Counted from the stretch's first letter, positions 26,783 to 35,838 are shown. The stretch is 64,000 bases of DNA from Lachnospiraceae bacterium UBA3633 (GCA_002374095.1 DFKY01000002.1:7659-71658); one strand, 5' to 3'. The notes: generated from the letters alone by a model not told the origin. Translations and numbers: made by a program.

Positions 26783-27047
26783 TTTTGACCTCTGAAAGCA
26801 AATCTTTAAATGAAGAATAACGTTTGTATTTCTTTTTATCTTTCATGTCATTATATTCATTTAAAGAAACTTTAGTTGTGTCGCTATAAGTATTTTTATT
26901 GACTGCGAAAGGAATGCCTTCTTCTCTTATCGCTTTTTTTAAAAACATTGTTATAGCAGAAGACATAGTAACACCTAAATCATTGAAAAGATTGTCGGCA
27001 GCAGCTTTCAATTTTTTGTCAACTCTTATATTGATATTTGTAGTCAT
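26775..27047 (-). CDS. dinJ: DinJ/RelB-type antitoxin
   Basis: A 90-residue protein with an N-terminal ribbon-helix-helix region (NINIRVDKKLKAAADNLF followed by GVTMSSAITMFLKKAI) for DNA binding and autoregulation, and a C-terminal toxin-binding tail. TTGGAGG precedes the ATG. It lies directly upstream of the toxin gene. Confidence 0.92.
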   Translation of the reverse strand: MTTNINIRVDKKLKAAADNLFNDLGVTMSSAITMFLKKAIREEGIPFAVNKNTYSDTTKVSLNEYNDMKDKKKYKRYSSFKDLLSEVKNA

Positions 27048-27067
27048 ATTAAACCTCCAATATAAAC

Positions 27068-27096
27068 ATTATAATTTGTACCAAGAGAATTGTCAA
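27068..27096 (-). promoter_or_regulatory. dinJ-yafQ promoter
   Basis: On the minus strand TTGACA (27091-27096), 17 bases, TATAAT (27068-27073). Direct repeats of TTTGTTTTACAA just upstream (about 27111-27134) are a possible operator; the maf promoter faces away nearby. Confidence 0.8.
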
Positions 27097-27146
27097 CACA
27101 AAATAACAATTTGTTTTACAAATTTGTTTTACAAGGCGTGAAAAAG

Positions 27147-27175
27147 TTGACAAAAAAGGGCTCTTATGGTATTTT
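27147..27175 (+). promoter_or_regulatory. maf promoter, nearly leaderless
   Basis: TTGACA at 27147-27152, 17 bases, and an extended TGGTATTTT -10 region (hexamer 27170-27175). The expected start of transcription is about eight bases before ATG 27190, and no Shine-Dalgarno sequence is present. Confidence 0.65.
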
Positions 27176-27189
27176 TTATTAATAAAAAT

Positions 27190-27792
27190 ATGAAAGATAT
27201 AAAAAATAAAAGAATAATACTGGCATCTAATTCCCCTCGTCGAAAAGAAATACTTGAAAAAGAAGGGATAGTTTTTGATGTATATGTACCAAAAGGTGTC
27301 GAATATGACATAGTAGGGAAGCCATATAGCAAAGACTTAGTCAATGAATGTGCAAAGAGAAAGGCAGAAAATGCATATAACGAAATAAAAAAGAAAGACA
27401 ATATAGATGAATTGATTATCGTCACATGTGATACAGTTGTAGTAAAAGATAATATAATTATAGGAAAGCCAAAAGATAGAAACGAGGCACAAGATATACT
27501 TAAGTCTCTTTCTGGAAAAGAACATATAGTGTCATCTTCTATCTGTATAGTGATAGATGATAGATGGCTTGTTGATAATGAAGAGACAAAAGTACGTTTT
27601 AGAGAATTAAGCGAAGAAGACATAAGTGGTTATATTGATAGGTGTATGCCTTTTGATAAAGCAGGAAGTTATGGCATACAGGATGAAGGCTTTGACTTTG
27701 TAGTTAAGATTGATGGAAATATTGATAATGTAATAGGTTTTCCGAAAGAAACATTTTATAAAATGATAGAAGAAAATAATTATGATAAGTAA
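27190..27792 (+). CDS. maf: Maf-family nucleoside triphosphate pyrophosphatase
   Basis: A 200-residue protein with the Maf signature ILASNSPRRKEIL at the N-terminus, then CDTVV, IGKPKDRNEA and GSYGIQDEG. These enzymes hydrolyse non-canonical or modified nucleotides and were first linked to septum control. The longer reading from ATG 27166 would start inside the promoter spacer, so I use ATG 27190. The 3' end overlaps the next gene by 11 bases. Confidence 0.92.
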   Translation: MKDIKNKRIILASNSPRRKEILEKEGIVFDVYVPKGVEYDIVGKPYSKDLVNECAKRKAENAYNEIKKKDNIDELIIVTCDTVVVKDNIIIGKPKDRNEAQDILKSLSGKEHIVSSSICIVIDDRWLVDNEETKVRFRELSEEDISGYIDRCMPFDKAGSYGIQDEGFDFVVKIDGNIDNVIGFPKETFYKMIEENNYDK

Positions 27793-28591
27793 TATAGAAA
27801 AAGAACTCTATAAAAAAAGAGACTTAAAGTATGGTGCTTTTCAATCAGCGCTTATACCTACAGTTGATAAAAAAAGAATCATAGGTGTCAGGACACCCTT
27901 ACTTAAAAGCATTGCAAAAGATACGATGAAAAAAGCTGAAGATACACATCAGGGTAAAAAGGCACAACAAAATCAAGTAGAGAAATTTTTGAAAGAATTG
28001 CCTCATAAGTATTTTGATGAGATGCAATTACATGCATTTTTATTAAATGAGATAAAAGATTATGATAGATGTATAAAAGAAGTAGAAAGGTTCCTGCCAT
28101 ATATTGATAATTGGGCTACATGCGACCAATTATCACCAAAAGTATTTAAGAAAAATAAGAAAAATCTTTTAAAATATATAGCAAAATGGCTTAAGTCAAA
28201 AAAAGCTTATGTTGTGAGATTTGGCATAGGTATGCTTATGCAACATTTTCTTGATGAAGATTTTGACGCAAAATATCTTGATATGGTTGCAAAAGTTAAG
28301 TGGAGACCAAAAAGTTTTTCTATAATACAGGCTTCCAAGAAAAACTTAATGGAAAAAAACATACAAATATCTTCGGAAAACGATCCAGATTTATATTATG
28401 TGGAAATGATGAGAGCGTGGTATTTTGCTACAGCTCTTGCCAAAAGATATAAAGAAACAATTCCTTATATAGAAAAAAAGAAATTAAATCCTTGGACACA
28501 CAATAAAACAATACAAAAAGCTGTAGAGAGCAATAGGATAAACGAAAAGCAGAAAGGGAGGCTTAAAAAATTAAAAATTACGATTCATTGA
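27782..28591 (+). CDS. AlkD-like DNA alkylation repair protein
   Basis: A 269-residue all-helical HEAT-like protein. It has the DNA alkylation repair family segments VRTPLLKSIAK, FLPYIDNWATCDQLSPKVF and VRFGIGMLMQHFLD. AlkD members excise alkylated bases; the WATCD segment contains the aspartate used by that family. It overlaps maf by 11 bases and is probably co-transcribed. Its 3' end overlaps the opposing gene by 14 bases. Confidence 0.87.
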   Translation: MISNIEKELYKKRDLKYGAFQSALIPTVDKKRIIGVRTPLLKSIAKDTMKKAEDTHQGKKAQQNQVEKFLKELPHKYFDEMQLHAFLLNEIKDYDRCIKEVERFLPYIDNWATCDQLSPKVFKKNKKNLLKYIAKWLKSKKAYVVRFGIGMLMQHFLDEDFDAKYLDMVAKVKWRPKSFSIIQASKKNLMEKNIQISSENDPDLYYVEMMRAWYFATALAKRYKETIPYIEKKKLNPWTHNKTIQKAVESNRINEKQKGRLKKLKITIH

Positions 28592-29054
28592 CCTTTTTGC
28601 CAGTCATATGTTCAATCTCAACTTTTATACATAAAACTCTTGAAGCAGAGTGTTTTATCTCTTCTTCTAATTCGTTTTTATCAGTACCGAATTTCCACCA
28701 CAGAGCACTTGATATTTTTATGCATTCATCTATATCTTCTATAAAATGTGCTTTTCCAAAAACAATCACGCTTCTTACATCATAGGACCAATGGTTTTCT
28801 CTTTTTATCCCTTTTTCAAAAACACAATAAGAAACTTTGTTATTATTCTTTATCGCATCAATTTTGTGTCCTTCTTTTGCACCATGAAAATAAATGCAGT
28901 TTTCATTTTTATCATAGTAATGATTGAGAGGTATGCCATATGGATATCCGTCATCACCTATAACGGATAAAACACCTCTTTTCTCATTAATTAAAATATC
29001 AATACATTCTTCTTTGCTTATTTCTTGCTTAAATCGTCTCATTTGTCTAAACAT
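28578..29054 (-). CDS. Pyridoxamine 5'-phosphate oxidase-like flavin protein
   Basis: A 158-residue split-barrel protein of the NimA/PNPOx-like group, with ILINEKRGVLSVIGDDGYPY, FHGAKEGHKIDAI and the VIVFGKAHFIED strand. It probably binds FMN and reduces small molecules; some relatives confer nitroimidazole resistance. The substrate is unknown. The gene stands alone and faces the alkylation repair gene. Confidence 0.82.
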   Translation of the reverse strand: MFRQMRRFKQEISKEECIDILINEKRGVLSVIGDDGYPYGIPLNHYYDKNENCIYFHGAKEGHKIDAIKNNNKVSYCVFEKGIKRENHWSYDVRSVIVFGKAHFIEDIDECIKISSALWWKFGTDKNELEEEIKHSASRVLCIKVEIEHMTGKKVNES

Positions 29055-29167
29055 ATATATTTCCTCACATAAAAACTTATGAAAATAATTATATCATAGT
29101 TTTAGGTTTTTTAATATTTTGAATTTTGTGTAGAGGTTATGAAAGAGGAAGAGATAAAAAAAGAAAA

Positions 29168-29196
29168 TTGGCGATATGCTAAAAACATGGTATAAT
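29168..29196 (+). promoter_or_regulatory. Promoter of the small zinc-ribbon gene
   Basis: TTGGCG at 29168-29173, 17 bases, and an extended TGGTATAAT -10 region (hexamer 29191-29196). Confidence 0.75.
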
Positions 29197-29240
29197 GTAT
29201 ATACGAAATTTAATAAAAGTGTATAAAAAGTGAAAAAAAA

Positions 29241-29429
29241 ATGAAAAGAAATGATATAGATGCATTAGGCCATGCAGGTTGGCGTAAGTGTGCAAGAAAA
29301 AAGCGATATAAAGATGAAGTTGAAGCAAAGCAGAAAGCAAAAGAGTATCAAATGAGTTATTATTTTTGTGATATTTGCAAAGGGTATCATTTGACGAAGA
29401 AAGGCATTAAGTCATACAAGAGAATTTAA
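29241..29429 (+). CDS. Small basic protein with CxxC-H motif
   Basis: A 62-residue lysine-rich protein. Near the end it has FCDICKGYHLT, a half zinc-ribbon pattern of the kind seen in small phage or plasmid proteins. It has its own strong promoter. The ribosome site is weak. No function is assigned. Confidence 0.65.
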   Translation: MKRNDIDALGHAGWRKCARKKRYKDEVEAKQKAKEYQMSYYFCDICKGYHLTKKGIKSYKRI

Positions 29430-29439
29430 ACGAAAAACT

Positions 29440-29958
29440 TTATTTTCTTTCAACTTTCTCTGATTTATTAAAGAAAAGTTTTTCAATTTCTTCTTCTGGT
29501 ATTTCCCCGTCATATCTTGTTATTGGATAATTGCCTTCTATATTCTCTGGACCTTTAAGTTTTCCAGCTTCACTTGTCATATAACTTATATTACTAACCT
29601 CTAGATTTTCGATACCTATATCACTATAGTCATGTACTCTTAAATGATAATTAGAACCGTCTCGTGCTTGAAACATAAATGTCAGAAGTTTCACATTTGG
29701 ATCTTCCGTATCGTTGATACCTGTTAGAATTCCTGTTTCAACATCCCAGAGTTCATCTGAATCTTTAACCCAAATAGCAATTGTGGGAGAAGCAAGAGGA
29801 TCAAATACACCTATAGTATCATAAACATTACCAAGTTCTGTTTTTTTAAGTAGGTCTTCTGCACGAAAATAAGCATAAGTCATAAAAATGGGATTTGCAA
29901 AGACTCCATTTGTCATAATTAGCATAATTGTTATAATGTTTAAAAGTAATCTTTTCAT
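29440..29958 (-). CDS. Secreted protein of unknown function
   Basis: A 172-residue protein with a clear signal peptide (KRLLLNIITIMLIMTNGVFA, cleavage near residue 21), then a mixed domain with motifs such as SPTIAIWVKDSDELWDV and FQARDGSNYHLRV, and a charged C-terminus. I recognise no family. It stands alone, facing the small zinc-ribbon gene. Confidence 0.65.
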   Translation of the reverse strand: MKRLLLNIITIMLIMTNGVFANPIFMTYAYFRAEDLLKKTELGNVYDTIGVFDPLASPTIAIWVKDSDELWDVETGILTGINDTEDPNVKLLTFMFQARDGSNYHLRVHDYSDIGIENLEVSNISYMTSEAGKLKGPENIEGNYPITRYDGEIPEEEIEKLFFNKSEKVERK

Positions 29959-30060
29959 ACAATTTACTCCTAAAAAAGGAAATTTATAAAAACCGTAATT
30001 ATAATATTTTATAATAATATTATTAAATGAGAAAAAGATATAACAAAAAAAACAAGAAGT

Positions 30061-31875
30061 TTAGTCGTTAAAAATAAATCTTATTATTCGATTTGCTGCA
30101 CGATTTGACGCATCAATAATTTTATTCTTATTCCATACAGGATTGTTGATGTCTGTATATGTTTCAACTAGACTTTTGGCAATAGGATAATTTTTTTCTT
30201 TTTCTATACATGTTTTATAACCCTTTAGTTTTGTTTCAAACCAAGAATGTCCAAGAGATCTATTTATAGAAGCATCCAATAGTATTTTGTTTCCTATTTG
30301 ATTAACAAGCTGATTAAAGTCTTCTTTATTCTCAATTTCTGCATTTTTGCGTATTGCTTCTATATCTTTGCCACTACTTGGCATTATATGTTCTATATCA
30401 CATTTATCAGGTATATCAAATTTTTTATGTTTTTCTTTTGCGAATAAAAATTCATTTAAATAAACAAGAATCTTTTTGTTGCTTTCGATTATCCTGTTTT
30501 TTAGTTCCGTTTTTTCTTCTAACCAAAATTTTTTAATATGAGCATTGAAATGTTCAGATATTTGACCTTCCGAACAGTAATTATCTATTAGTTTTTTTTG
30601 TTCTTTAAATAAGAAAATTTTAAATTCAGTACTAGAAAAAGGTTTATCCACGAGTTCCAAAACGACAAACAACCTTAACATACATGATAAAATAACTTCT
30701 AAATTAATATTAGGTATATCTTGATCAATAAATCTATATAAATAACTGCTTAAGAAAAGTTTAACATTTTCATTGTACATAAGAAGTAGTTTAAGAAGAG
30801 GTACTTTTTGAATTTCCAACCATTTGTTAGCAATATTAGATAAACTTTTACAGAAACATATTGGTTCTAATAATATTTTTTTATTTTTTTCTAAATAGTA
30901 TTTTCTGAGGCCTGGTGTTGTTACATTAGATCCATCTTCTCCTGTGTCACCATTTTTAGCTCGCAAATAATACATATGTTGCATTAATAGTGAATTAAGA
31001 TCACAAATATTATTTTTTTCTAATTCTTGAATAGATTTTAAAAGATCTTGCCACTTATCATCAAAAGCTTTTCTTTCTTCCTCGTTTTTACAATTTGCAT
31101 AAAGACTAGATGTTATAATATCAGGATCGGTTAAAGGAAGCCCTTTTGAATTTAATGAATTAAATACATCTATTGCTTGTTCAAATTCAGCACATTCTAT
31201 TTTAATGATATTACAATCATTTAATAACTTTTCAACAAAGAAGGTAACTCTCTCTGGCGTTTTTATTTTGTTGATTTCTTCACAAAAAAACTTAAAGTTT
31301 CTAAAGTATGCACTGTATTTGTTATCGTGTTTCTTATATTTTTTTTCGCTGACATTATTTCTTGCTTCATTTAAGTCTTTTGATTTCATTATTATATTTA
31401 AATCGTCTTTATATGGCTCACTAATTGACTTGTTTTCAATAAGTTTATAGTTTTTATATATTTCTATATCATCTTCGCAAGGTGTATCAGATATATTATC
31501 TTTACTAATACCATATAGAAGATTTATTATATCGGCTCTTCTATTTCTTGCCTTTTTATTGTTATTATCGTTTGCACAAATTTCATTTATCTTTATTAAT
31601 AAAGCTTTAAGAAGTAATATAAAAGTTATAGTTCTTTGTTGGCCATCAATTATAGATAGAACATTATCTTCTTTGTTTATTACCATAGCACCGAAATAAT
31701 AATAACTACCTTTTTCTCCATCTAAAAAAGAATTAATATCTTCTATTAACAAATCACAGTTTTCGATTGTCCAAGAATATGGCCTTTGGAATTCTGGGAT
31801 AATAAATTTTTGCGATTCTTCTGGTTGTAAATATTTCCCTATGCTTATTTGGAGAGAATCCATTTTTTTTGACAT
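30061..31875 (-). CDS. GmrSD-like DUF262/DUF1524 protein
   Basis: A 604-residue protein. The N-terminal DUF262 domain has FQRPYSW near residue 27 and the nucleotide-binding motif SIIDGQQRTITFILLL near 75. The C-terminal DUF1524 domain has the HNH-like CDIEHIMPSSGK near 510. This architecture is that of GmrSD type IV restriction enzymes, which cleave modified phage DNA, and of related BrxU proteins. I start at ATG 31875, seven bases after AAGGAG; the longer frame has no ribosome site. It opens the accessory island, which fits a defence role. Confidence 0.85.
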   Translation of the reverse strand: MSKKMDSLQISIGKYLQPEESQKFIIPEFQRPYSWTIENCDLLIEDINSFLDGEKGSYYYFGAMVINKEDNVLSIIDGQQRTITFILLLKALLIKINEICANDNNNKKARNRRADIINLLYGISKDNISDTPCEDDIEIYKNYKLIENKSISEPYKDDLNIIMKSKDLNEARNNVSEKKYKKHDNKYSAYFRNFKFFCEEINKIKTPERVTFFVEKLLNDCNIIKIECAEFEQAIDVFNSLNSKGLPLTDPDIITSSLYANCKNEEERKAFDDKWQDLLKSIQELEKNNICDLNSLLMQHMYYLRAKNGDTGEDGSNVTTPGLRKYYLEKNKKILLEPICFCKSLSNIANKWLEIQKVPLLKLLLMYNENVKLFLSSYLYRFIDQDIPNINLEVILSCMLRLFVVLELVDKPFSSTEFKIFLFKEQKKLIDNYCSEGQISEHFNAHIKKFWLEEKTELKNRIIESNKKILVYLNEFLFAKEKHKKFDIPDKCDIEHIMPSSGKDIEAIRKNAEIENKEDFNQLVNQIGNKILLDASINRSLGHSWFETKLKGYKTCIEKEKNYPIAKSLVETYTDINNPVWNKNKIIDASNRAANRIIRFIFND

Positions 31876-31954
31876 ATAAAGCTCCTTTTTTATAACTATA
31901 TAAAACAAAAGATGCAAGCAGAAGCTCATGTCTAAAAATTGCGAGCTCCTTTGC

Positions 31955-32070
31955 TTGCGAAACAAAACCAATAAGTCTTATAGGACTACATGGAAAAAGC
32001 ACGCTTTTTTACTAAATAAAGATATGTGTAGTCCTATAGACAAAAAAGAACTTATTGATTTGTTTCGCAA
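31955..32070. repeat. Long imperfect palindrome, MITE-like
   Basis: The outer arms TTGCGAAACAAAACCAATAAG (31955-31975) and its near complement ending TTTGTTTCGCAA (32051-32070) pair almost fully. Inner arms around TATAGGACTACA (31980-31991) and TGTAGTCCTATA (32027-32039) also pair. The central loop is about 35 bases. The outer arms read together make a structure of about 116 bases without an open reading frame. It could be a small non-autonomous transposable element or a structured RNA. Confidence 0.7.
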
Positions 32071-32117
32071 TTATTATTATATCAAATATTTTATGATTTT
32101 CAAATTTATATGTGCTT

Positions 32118-32454
32118 TCATTTTGTTTCAAAAACATCCCATTTTTTTGCACATTCAAGAATGTGTTCTGGTGTTCGTGAGCCAGTTACATTAAACCAAT
32201 TAATAACTTGTTCGCTTATGAGTCCGGGATAATTGATATTCAGCAACCATTTTATAACTATCCATCTATCGTGCCTACAATGTTCTTTCAATATATTTTA
32301 AACTATTATTATATCTAATTTTATTGCTAATATTGGATATTTCGCCATCATATTCATCAAAAGGAACACCCATTGCAAAAAGACGTAGAGGATCAAAAGC
32401 ATTAATCTCTTCAGTAAAAATATCGCAAATATATATTTTTCCAATATTTCGCAT
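32118..32454 (-). pseudogene. Frameshifted gene of unknown family
   Basis: An ATG at 32454 with AAGGAG upstream opens 59 codons (start MRNIGKIYICDIFTEEINAF, stop 32275-32277). The downstream frame then continues as coding-like sequence (LKEHCRHDRWIVIKWLL to KKWDVFETK, stop at 32118). Joining the frames near 32285-32300 gives one protein of about 110 residues. A single indel is the simplest explanation. The start lies two bases after the stop of the gene upstream, so the two form an operon. The family is not recognised. Confidence 0.55.
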
Positions 32455-32456
32455 TT

Positions 32457-32663
32457 TTAAACTCCTTTTGTAAAAATTTTAAAATCTTCAAGATACAATT
32501 TACTCATTATACTATATGTGATTTTGCTTTCAGGATCATTAATTAGGTCTAACAATAAGTTTTCGATTTTATCGTGCTTTTTGCCGTCACGTTGCAATAA
32601 CTTTTCTTCATTAATATTAAGTTCTTTCATAAACCTCTTTTCTTCTTCATTAAATTCTATCAT
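32457..32663 (-). CDS. Small acidic protein of unknown function
   Basis: A 68-residue, charged, mostly helical protein (start MIEFNEEEKRFMKELNI). It lies directly upstream of the frameshifted gene, and its last codons form that gene's ribosome site (AAAGGAGTT). It shows no recognisable domain. It could be an accessory subunit of its neighbour. Confidence 0.5.
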   Translation of the reverse strand: MIEFNEEEKRFMKELNINEEKLLQRDGKKHDKIENLLLDLINDPESKITYSIMSKLYLEDFKIFTKGV

Positions 32664-32760
32664 TTTTACCTCTATATTATAATTAGCGTTTATATAGTAT
32701 CAAATAATATGACCCAAATTTACCACATATATTATTACACTATTTAGATTACAAGCATTA

Positions 32761-33204
32761 TTAATAACATTTTTCTATTGTATTGCTTGCTTTCATGACA
32801 TTATAAAATGCACTAAAAAATAACTCATTTAACTGATTAACTGATTTTTCATTATTTTTTCTTAAATAATATTTGCTAATCATTATAATCCCATCTCTAA
32901 TGCATTCGGCTACTCTACGAATAATATATATTTCTTCTTTTTTGTTAGTCCCAATAGTTTTTAAAATTCTCAAAGTGCTGCCATCTACCGCAAAATTGGC
33001 ATAATAATAGTACCTGATGCATCCATCATTATCATGAAATATAAAATCTAGTTCGATTTTATCAAATGAGCCCTCTTCATTGCTTCCAATTATAATTACT
33101 TTATGAGTAATTTCAGTATTTGCATTTCTAAAAATTTTTTTAACTAGATCTCCAATAAATGAATTGATTTCATCTTTGGTTAACAATCTATTTCCAGATA
33201 CCAT
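32761..33204 (-). CDS. Protein of unknown function
   Basis: A 147-residue protein with a beta-rich middle (HKVIIIGSNEEGSFDKIELD, then GCIRYYYYANFAVDGS) and a helical end (FFSAFYNVMKASNTIEKCY). It overlaps the upstream gene by 25 bases. The start is uncertain: ATG 33204 lies inside the upstream gene, and TTG 33186 (MLTKDEINSF) has GGAAA in front. No family is recognised. Confidence 0.5.
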   Translation of the reverse strand: MVSGNRLLTKDEINSFIGDLVKKIFRNANTEITHKVIIIGSNEEGSFDKIELDFIFHDNDGCIRYYYYANFAVDGSTLRILKTIGTNKKEEIYIIRRVAECIRDGIIMISKYYLRKNNEKSVNQLNELFFSAFYNVMKASNTIEKCY

Positions 33205-33640
33205 TCGTCACCACCCATTTCTATACAAAAATCTTCACTGTATATTTCTTCTGCATTTTTTATTGCAAAATACAATACATCATAAAATACTTCACAATAC
33301 TCCTTTTGAGATAAAGAGCCAATATTTATATATTTGTTGATAAGTGTTTTAAAGCATTCATCAATTAGTTTTTCATCTATTTTAATACTATAAGTTTTTC
33401 CACCGCTTTTCTTTTGTATCGACAATTCAAATTTATGTTCAATAACGCTGAAAAATATTTTACTTTTTGGATTTTCACTTATAAATTTACAATGCAAATA
33501 TACATTTTTTTATCTTTAAAATCATTAAGATCCATACTAAAATATGATTCAAGCCACAATGTATTATCATAGTTGAAATTCGCTTTTATTAAACTGTTAA
33601 CAAACTCTACTTTTTCTTCTTTTGTCAGTTCTTTATCCAT
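33180..33640 (-). pseudogene. Unknown gene split by a frameshift in a poly-A tract
   Basis: ATG 33640 opens 53 codons (MDKELTKEEKVEFVNSLIKA to ICIVNL, stop 33479-33481). A second frame of about 105 codons begins at 33497 with no start other than TTG and no ribosome site. Adding one A to the A7 tract at about 33510 joins them smoothly as FKDKKNVYLHCKFISENP. I therefore read this as one gene of about 157 residues carrying a one-base deletion, or a slippage site. The function is unknown. Confidence 0.6.
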
Positions 33641-33709
33641 ACATTTCACTTTATCTTTTTATAATTAATTTTAATTGCTATTTTGTTCATTATTATCTAT
33701 CAACACTAA

Positions 33710-34723
33710 TTAGGATGACTCTTTATTATACTTTACTACCTTCCCAAAAGGTGGCTTTCCTTTCTCAGTCATTACCCATATAGTTGGAATATCCATAGTT
33801 TCCCATATATATGGAAACTCGCCCCAACCATCTGTTAATACTACTATTGCCTTAAACTCTATGTCTCTTACATTATTCTTTATATACTCATAAATGCATC
33901 TAAAATTTGTGCCACCACCGCCCTCCATTATTATACTATCCAAATCTTTTATACTATCAAATGCATGTATACCATAAACTTTTGTATCAAATGAGCCAAT
34001 AAACCCGCGCATATTTGCTCTAAATTGATAAGTAATGTTTTTTACTTCAGCAAATACTTTACTAATAACCTCTCTTTTCATAGAAGATGATGTATCAAAT
34101 AAAAACAATATGTTTTTCAAATCTTCATCAACTTCATTATATGCTGGTAAAAATATCTCGGCATTACCATATCTTTTGTCGGGTGGTGTAAAAGTATAGT
34201 CTGATGTATCGATTAATAAAAACTCTTTTAGTTCTTTTCTCCAATCAATATTTTCTTCTCTTTTGTCATCATAAATAATTTTAGCATTGGCAGGTATTTT
34301 GTCCCACTTTCCTGTGCTTCCTACTCTTTTAGTTGCGTTTTGTATTTTGTTTTCCCAAAATTCCTTATCTTCATCTTTATTGCCATCCATATCATCAATT
34401 GCTACATTATTCTCGCCATCAAATTTCAGTTTATTACTCGATGGAGCTTTTCTCTTTTCAAATATACTTAAAGTTTCAAAATGCCTCTCTAATGCCTTAA
34501 CCAAATCAAGAGAAATTCTCACTATACTCGTCTCTTCAAGATACTCTTTTCTAATGTAAATTTTCTTATTTTCAAACTTAATATCCTGATAGTCAGTTAG
34601 ATTATCTTCTAAGTAGTCAGCCATTATAAACTCTACATTTCTTAATAGTTCTAAATAATAGTCTCTGTATTTGACTATAGATAATTTACTTAGATATATT
34701 TTATCTTTTAAGATGTCTCTCAT
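33710..34723 (-). CDS. VWA-like (CoxE/DUF2201-type) protein
   Basis: A 337-residue protein. The C-terminal half is a von Willebrand A-like domain with the metal site DTSSSMKREV near residue 210 and the later FDTKVYG and VLTDGWGEFPY strands. The N-terminal half is helical and charged. It lies two bases downstream of a MoxR-type ATPase, the usual partner: such pairs act as chaperones that insert cofactors or remodel protein complexes. The client is not evident; the flanking small unknown genes are candidates. Confidence 0.82.
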   Translation of the reverse strand: MRDILKDKIYLSKLSIVKYRDYYLELLRNVEFIMADYLEDNLTDYQDIKFENKKIYIRKEYLEETSIVRISLDLVKALERHFETLSIFEKRKAPSSNKLKFDGENNVAIDDMDGNKDEDKEFWENKIQNATKRVGSTGKWDKIPANAKIIYDDKREENIDWRKELKEFLLIDTSDYTFTPPDKRYGNAEIFLPAYNEVDEDLKNILFLFDTSSSMKREVISKVFAEVKNITYQFRANMRGFIGSFDTKVYGIHAFDSIKDLDSIIMEGGGGTNFRCIYEYIKNNVRDIEFKAIVVLTDGWGEFPYIWETMDIPTIWVMTEKGKPPFGKVVKYNKESS

Positions 34724-34725
34724 AT

Positions 34726-35838
34726 TTATACTTTTTCATTTCTATTTTGTACTTGCTTAAACCATACTTTAAACTCTGGCATAGCTTCAATTGCATCTTT
34801 AATTTCATCTGATAAATTACAATAGTGCTTTAGAATAAATAATGCATAATCATATGGCATTTTTAGAATAAATTTTACTGAATTTATTACTTTGTCTACA
34901 TTGTCTTTTTCAACTTTAGCATGGTTTATTATGACATTTTTAAATACTTCATTTTGTGTTTCTGTAAGTGGTTTATATTCACCTTTGCCATTAAATATTT
35001 CTACAACACTTGGTATATCACCATTTACTACTACATATCTCATAAACTCTAATGCCACATCTTGCCCCACTAGCCCTGCTACAAGTGGTTCTATGCTATA
35101 ACTCAAACATTTAGTATTATCAAGCACTTTACTCACCATTTCCCAAGTTCTTGGAGAGGCATAAGCTAGATTGTCATTATATTGATTATCTACCATCAAA
35201 CATTTTTTATTATCACTAATAAACTTTATAACTATTTCGTTAAGATTGTTCTCTTTAGCCCATTTTAACCATGAATCTATATCTATATCAACCTCAATAT
35301 GCATAAGACGGTTAGAAAGAGCCTTAGGCATCTTTGATACTACAGACTTATCGTTCATTCTATTTCCAGCTGCTATTACTATACAGTTATCAGGAAGCTT
35401 ATGCTCTCCTATAGTTCTATCAAGTGTAATCTGATATGCAGCCGCTTGAACAGCAGGTGTACATGATGATATCTCATCTAAAAATAATATATTTACAACA
35501 TCGTCACTTGTATTCATTTCAAATATTTTAGGTTTTAACCATATGGCATTCTCTTTATTCTTATCAGCAGTTGGTATGCCTCTTAGATCAACAGGGTTAA
35601 AAAGCAAAAGTCTAACATCTACAATATTCACCTCTTTGCCAGTTTTATCTTGTATATTCTTTGCTATTTGCCTAACCGACTGCGACTTACCCACACCTGG
35701 AGCACCCCAAAGCATAATAGATGGGAACTCGCTAAACTTAACACCATTTTCAATATACGAAATGTAACTCTCCGACAGCATATTAACTATTTCTGTTATA
35801 TTCATAGTAGGAACATTATTCAAATGTAGATTTTCCAT
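34726..35838 (-). CDS. MoxR-family AAA+ ATPase
   Basis: A 370-residue AAA+ protein with Walker A MLWGAPGVGKSQSVRQIA near residue 45, Walker B NILFLDEISSCTPAVQ near 115, and sensor 1 CIVIAAGNRMND near 150. It pairs with the VWA-like protein downstream. It heads the minus-strand group 35838-32118 and may be co-transcribed with those genes. Confidence 0.88.
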   Translation of the reverse strand: MENLHLNNVPTMNITEIVNMLSESYISYIENGVKFSEFPSIMLWGAPGVGKSQSVRQIAKNIQDKTGKEVNIVDVRLLLFNPVDLRGIPTADKNKENAIWLKPKIFEMNTSDDVVNILFLDEISSCTPAVQAAAYQITLDRTIGEHKLPDNCIVIAAGNRMNDKSVVSKMPKALSNRLMHIEVDIDIDSWLKWAKENNLNEIVIKFISDNKKCLMVDNQYNDNLAYASPRTWEMVSKVLDNTKCLSYSIEPLVAGLVGQDVALEFMRYVVVNGDIPSVVEIFNGKGEYKPLTETQNEVFKNVIINHAKVEKDNVDKVINSVKFILKMPYDYALFILKHYCNLSDEIKDAIEAMPEFKVWFKQVQNRNEKV

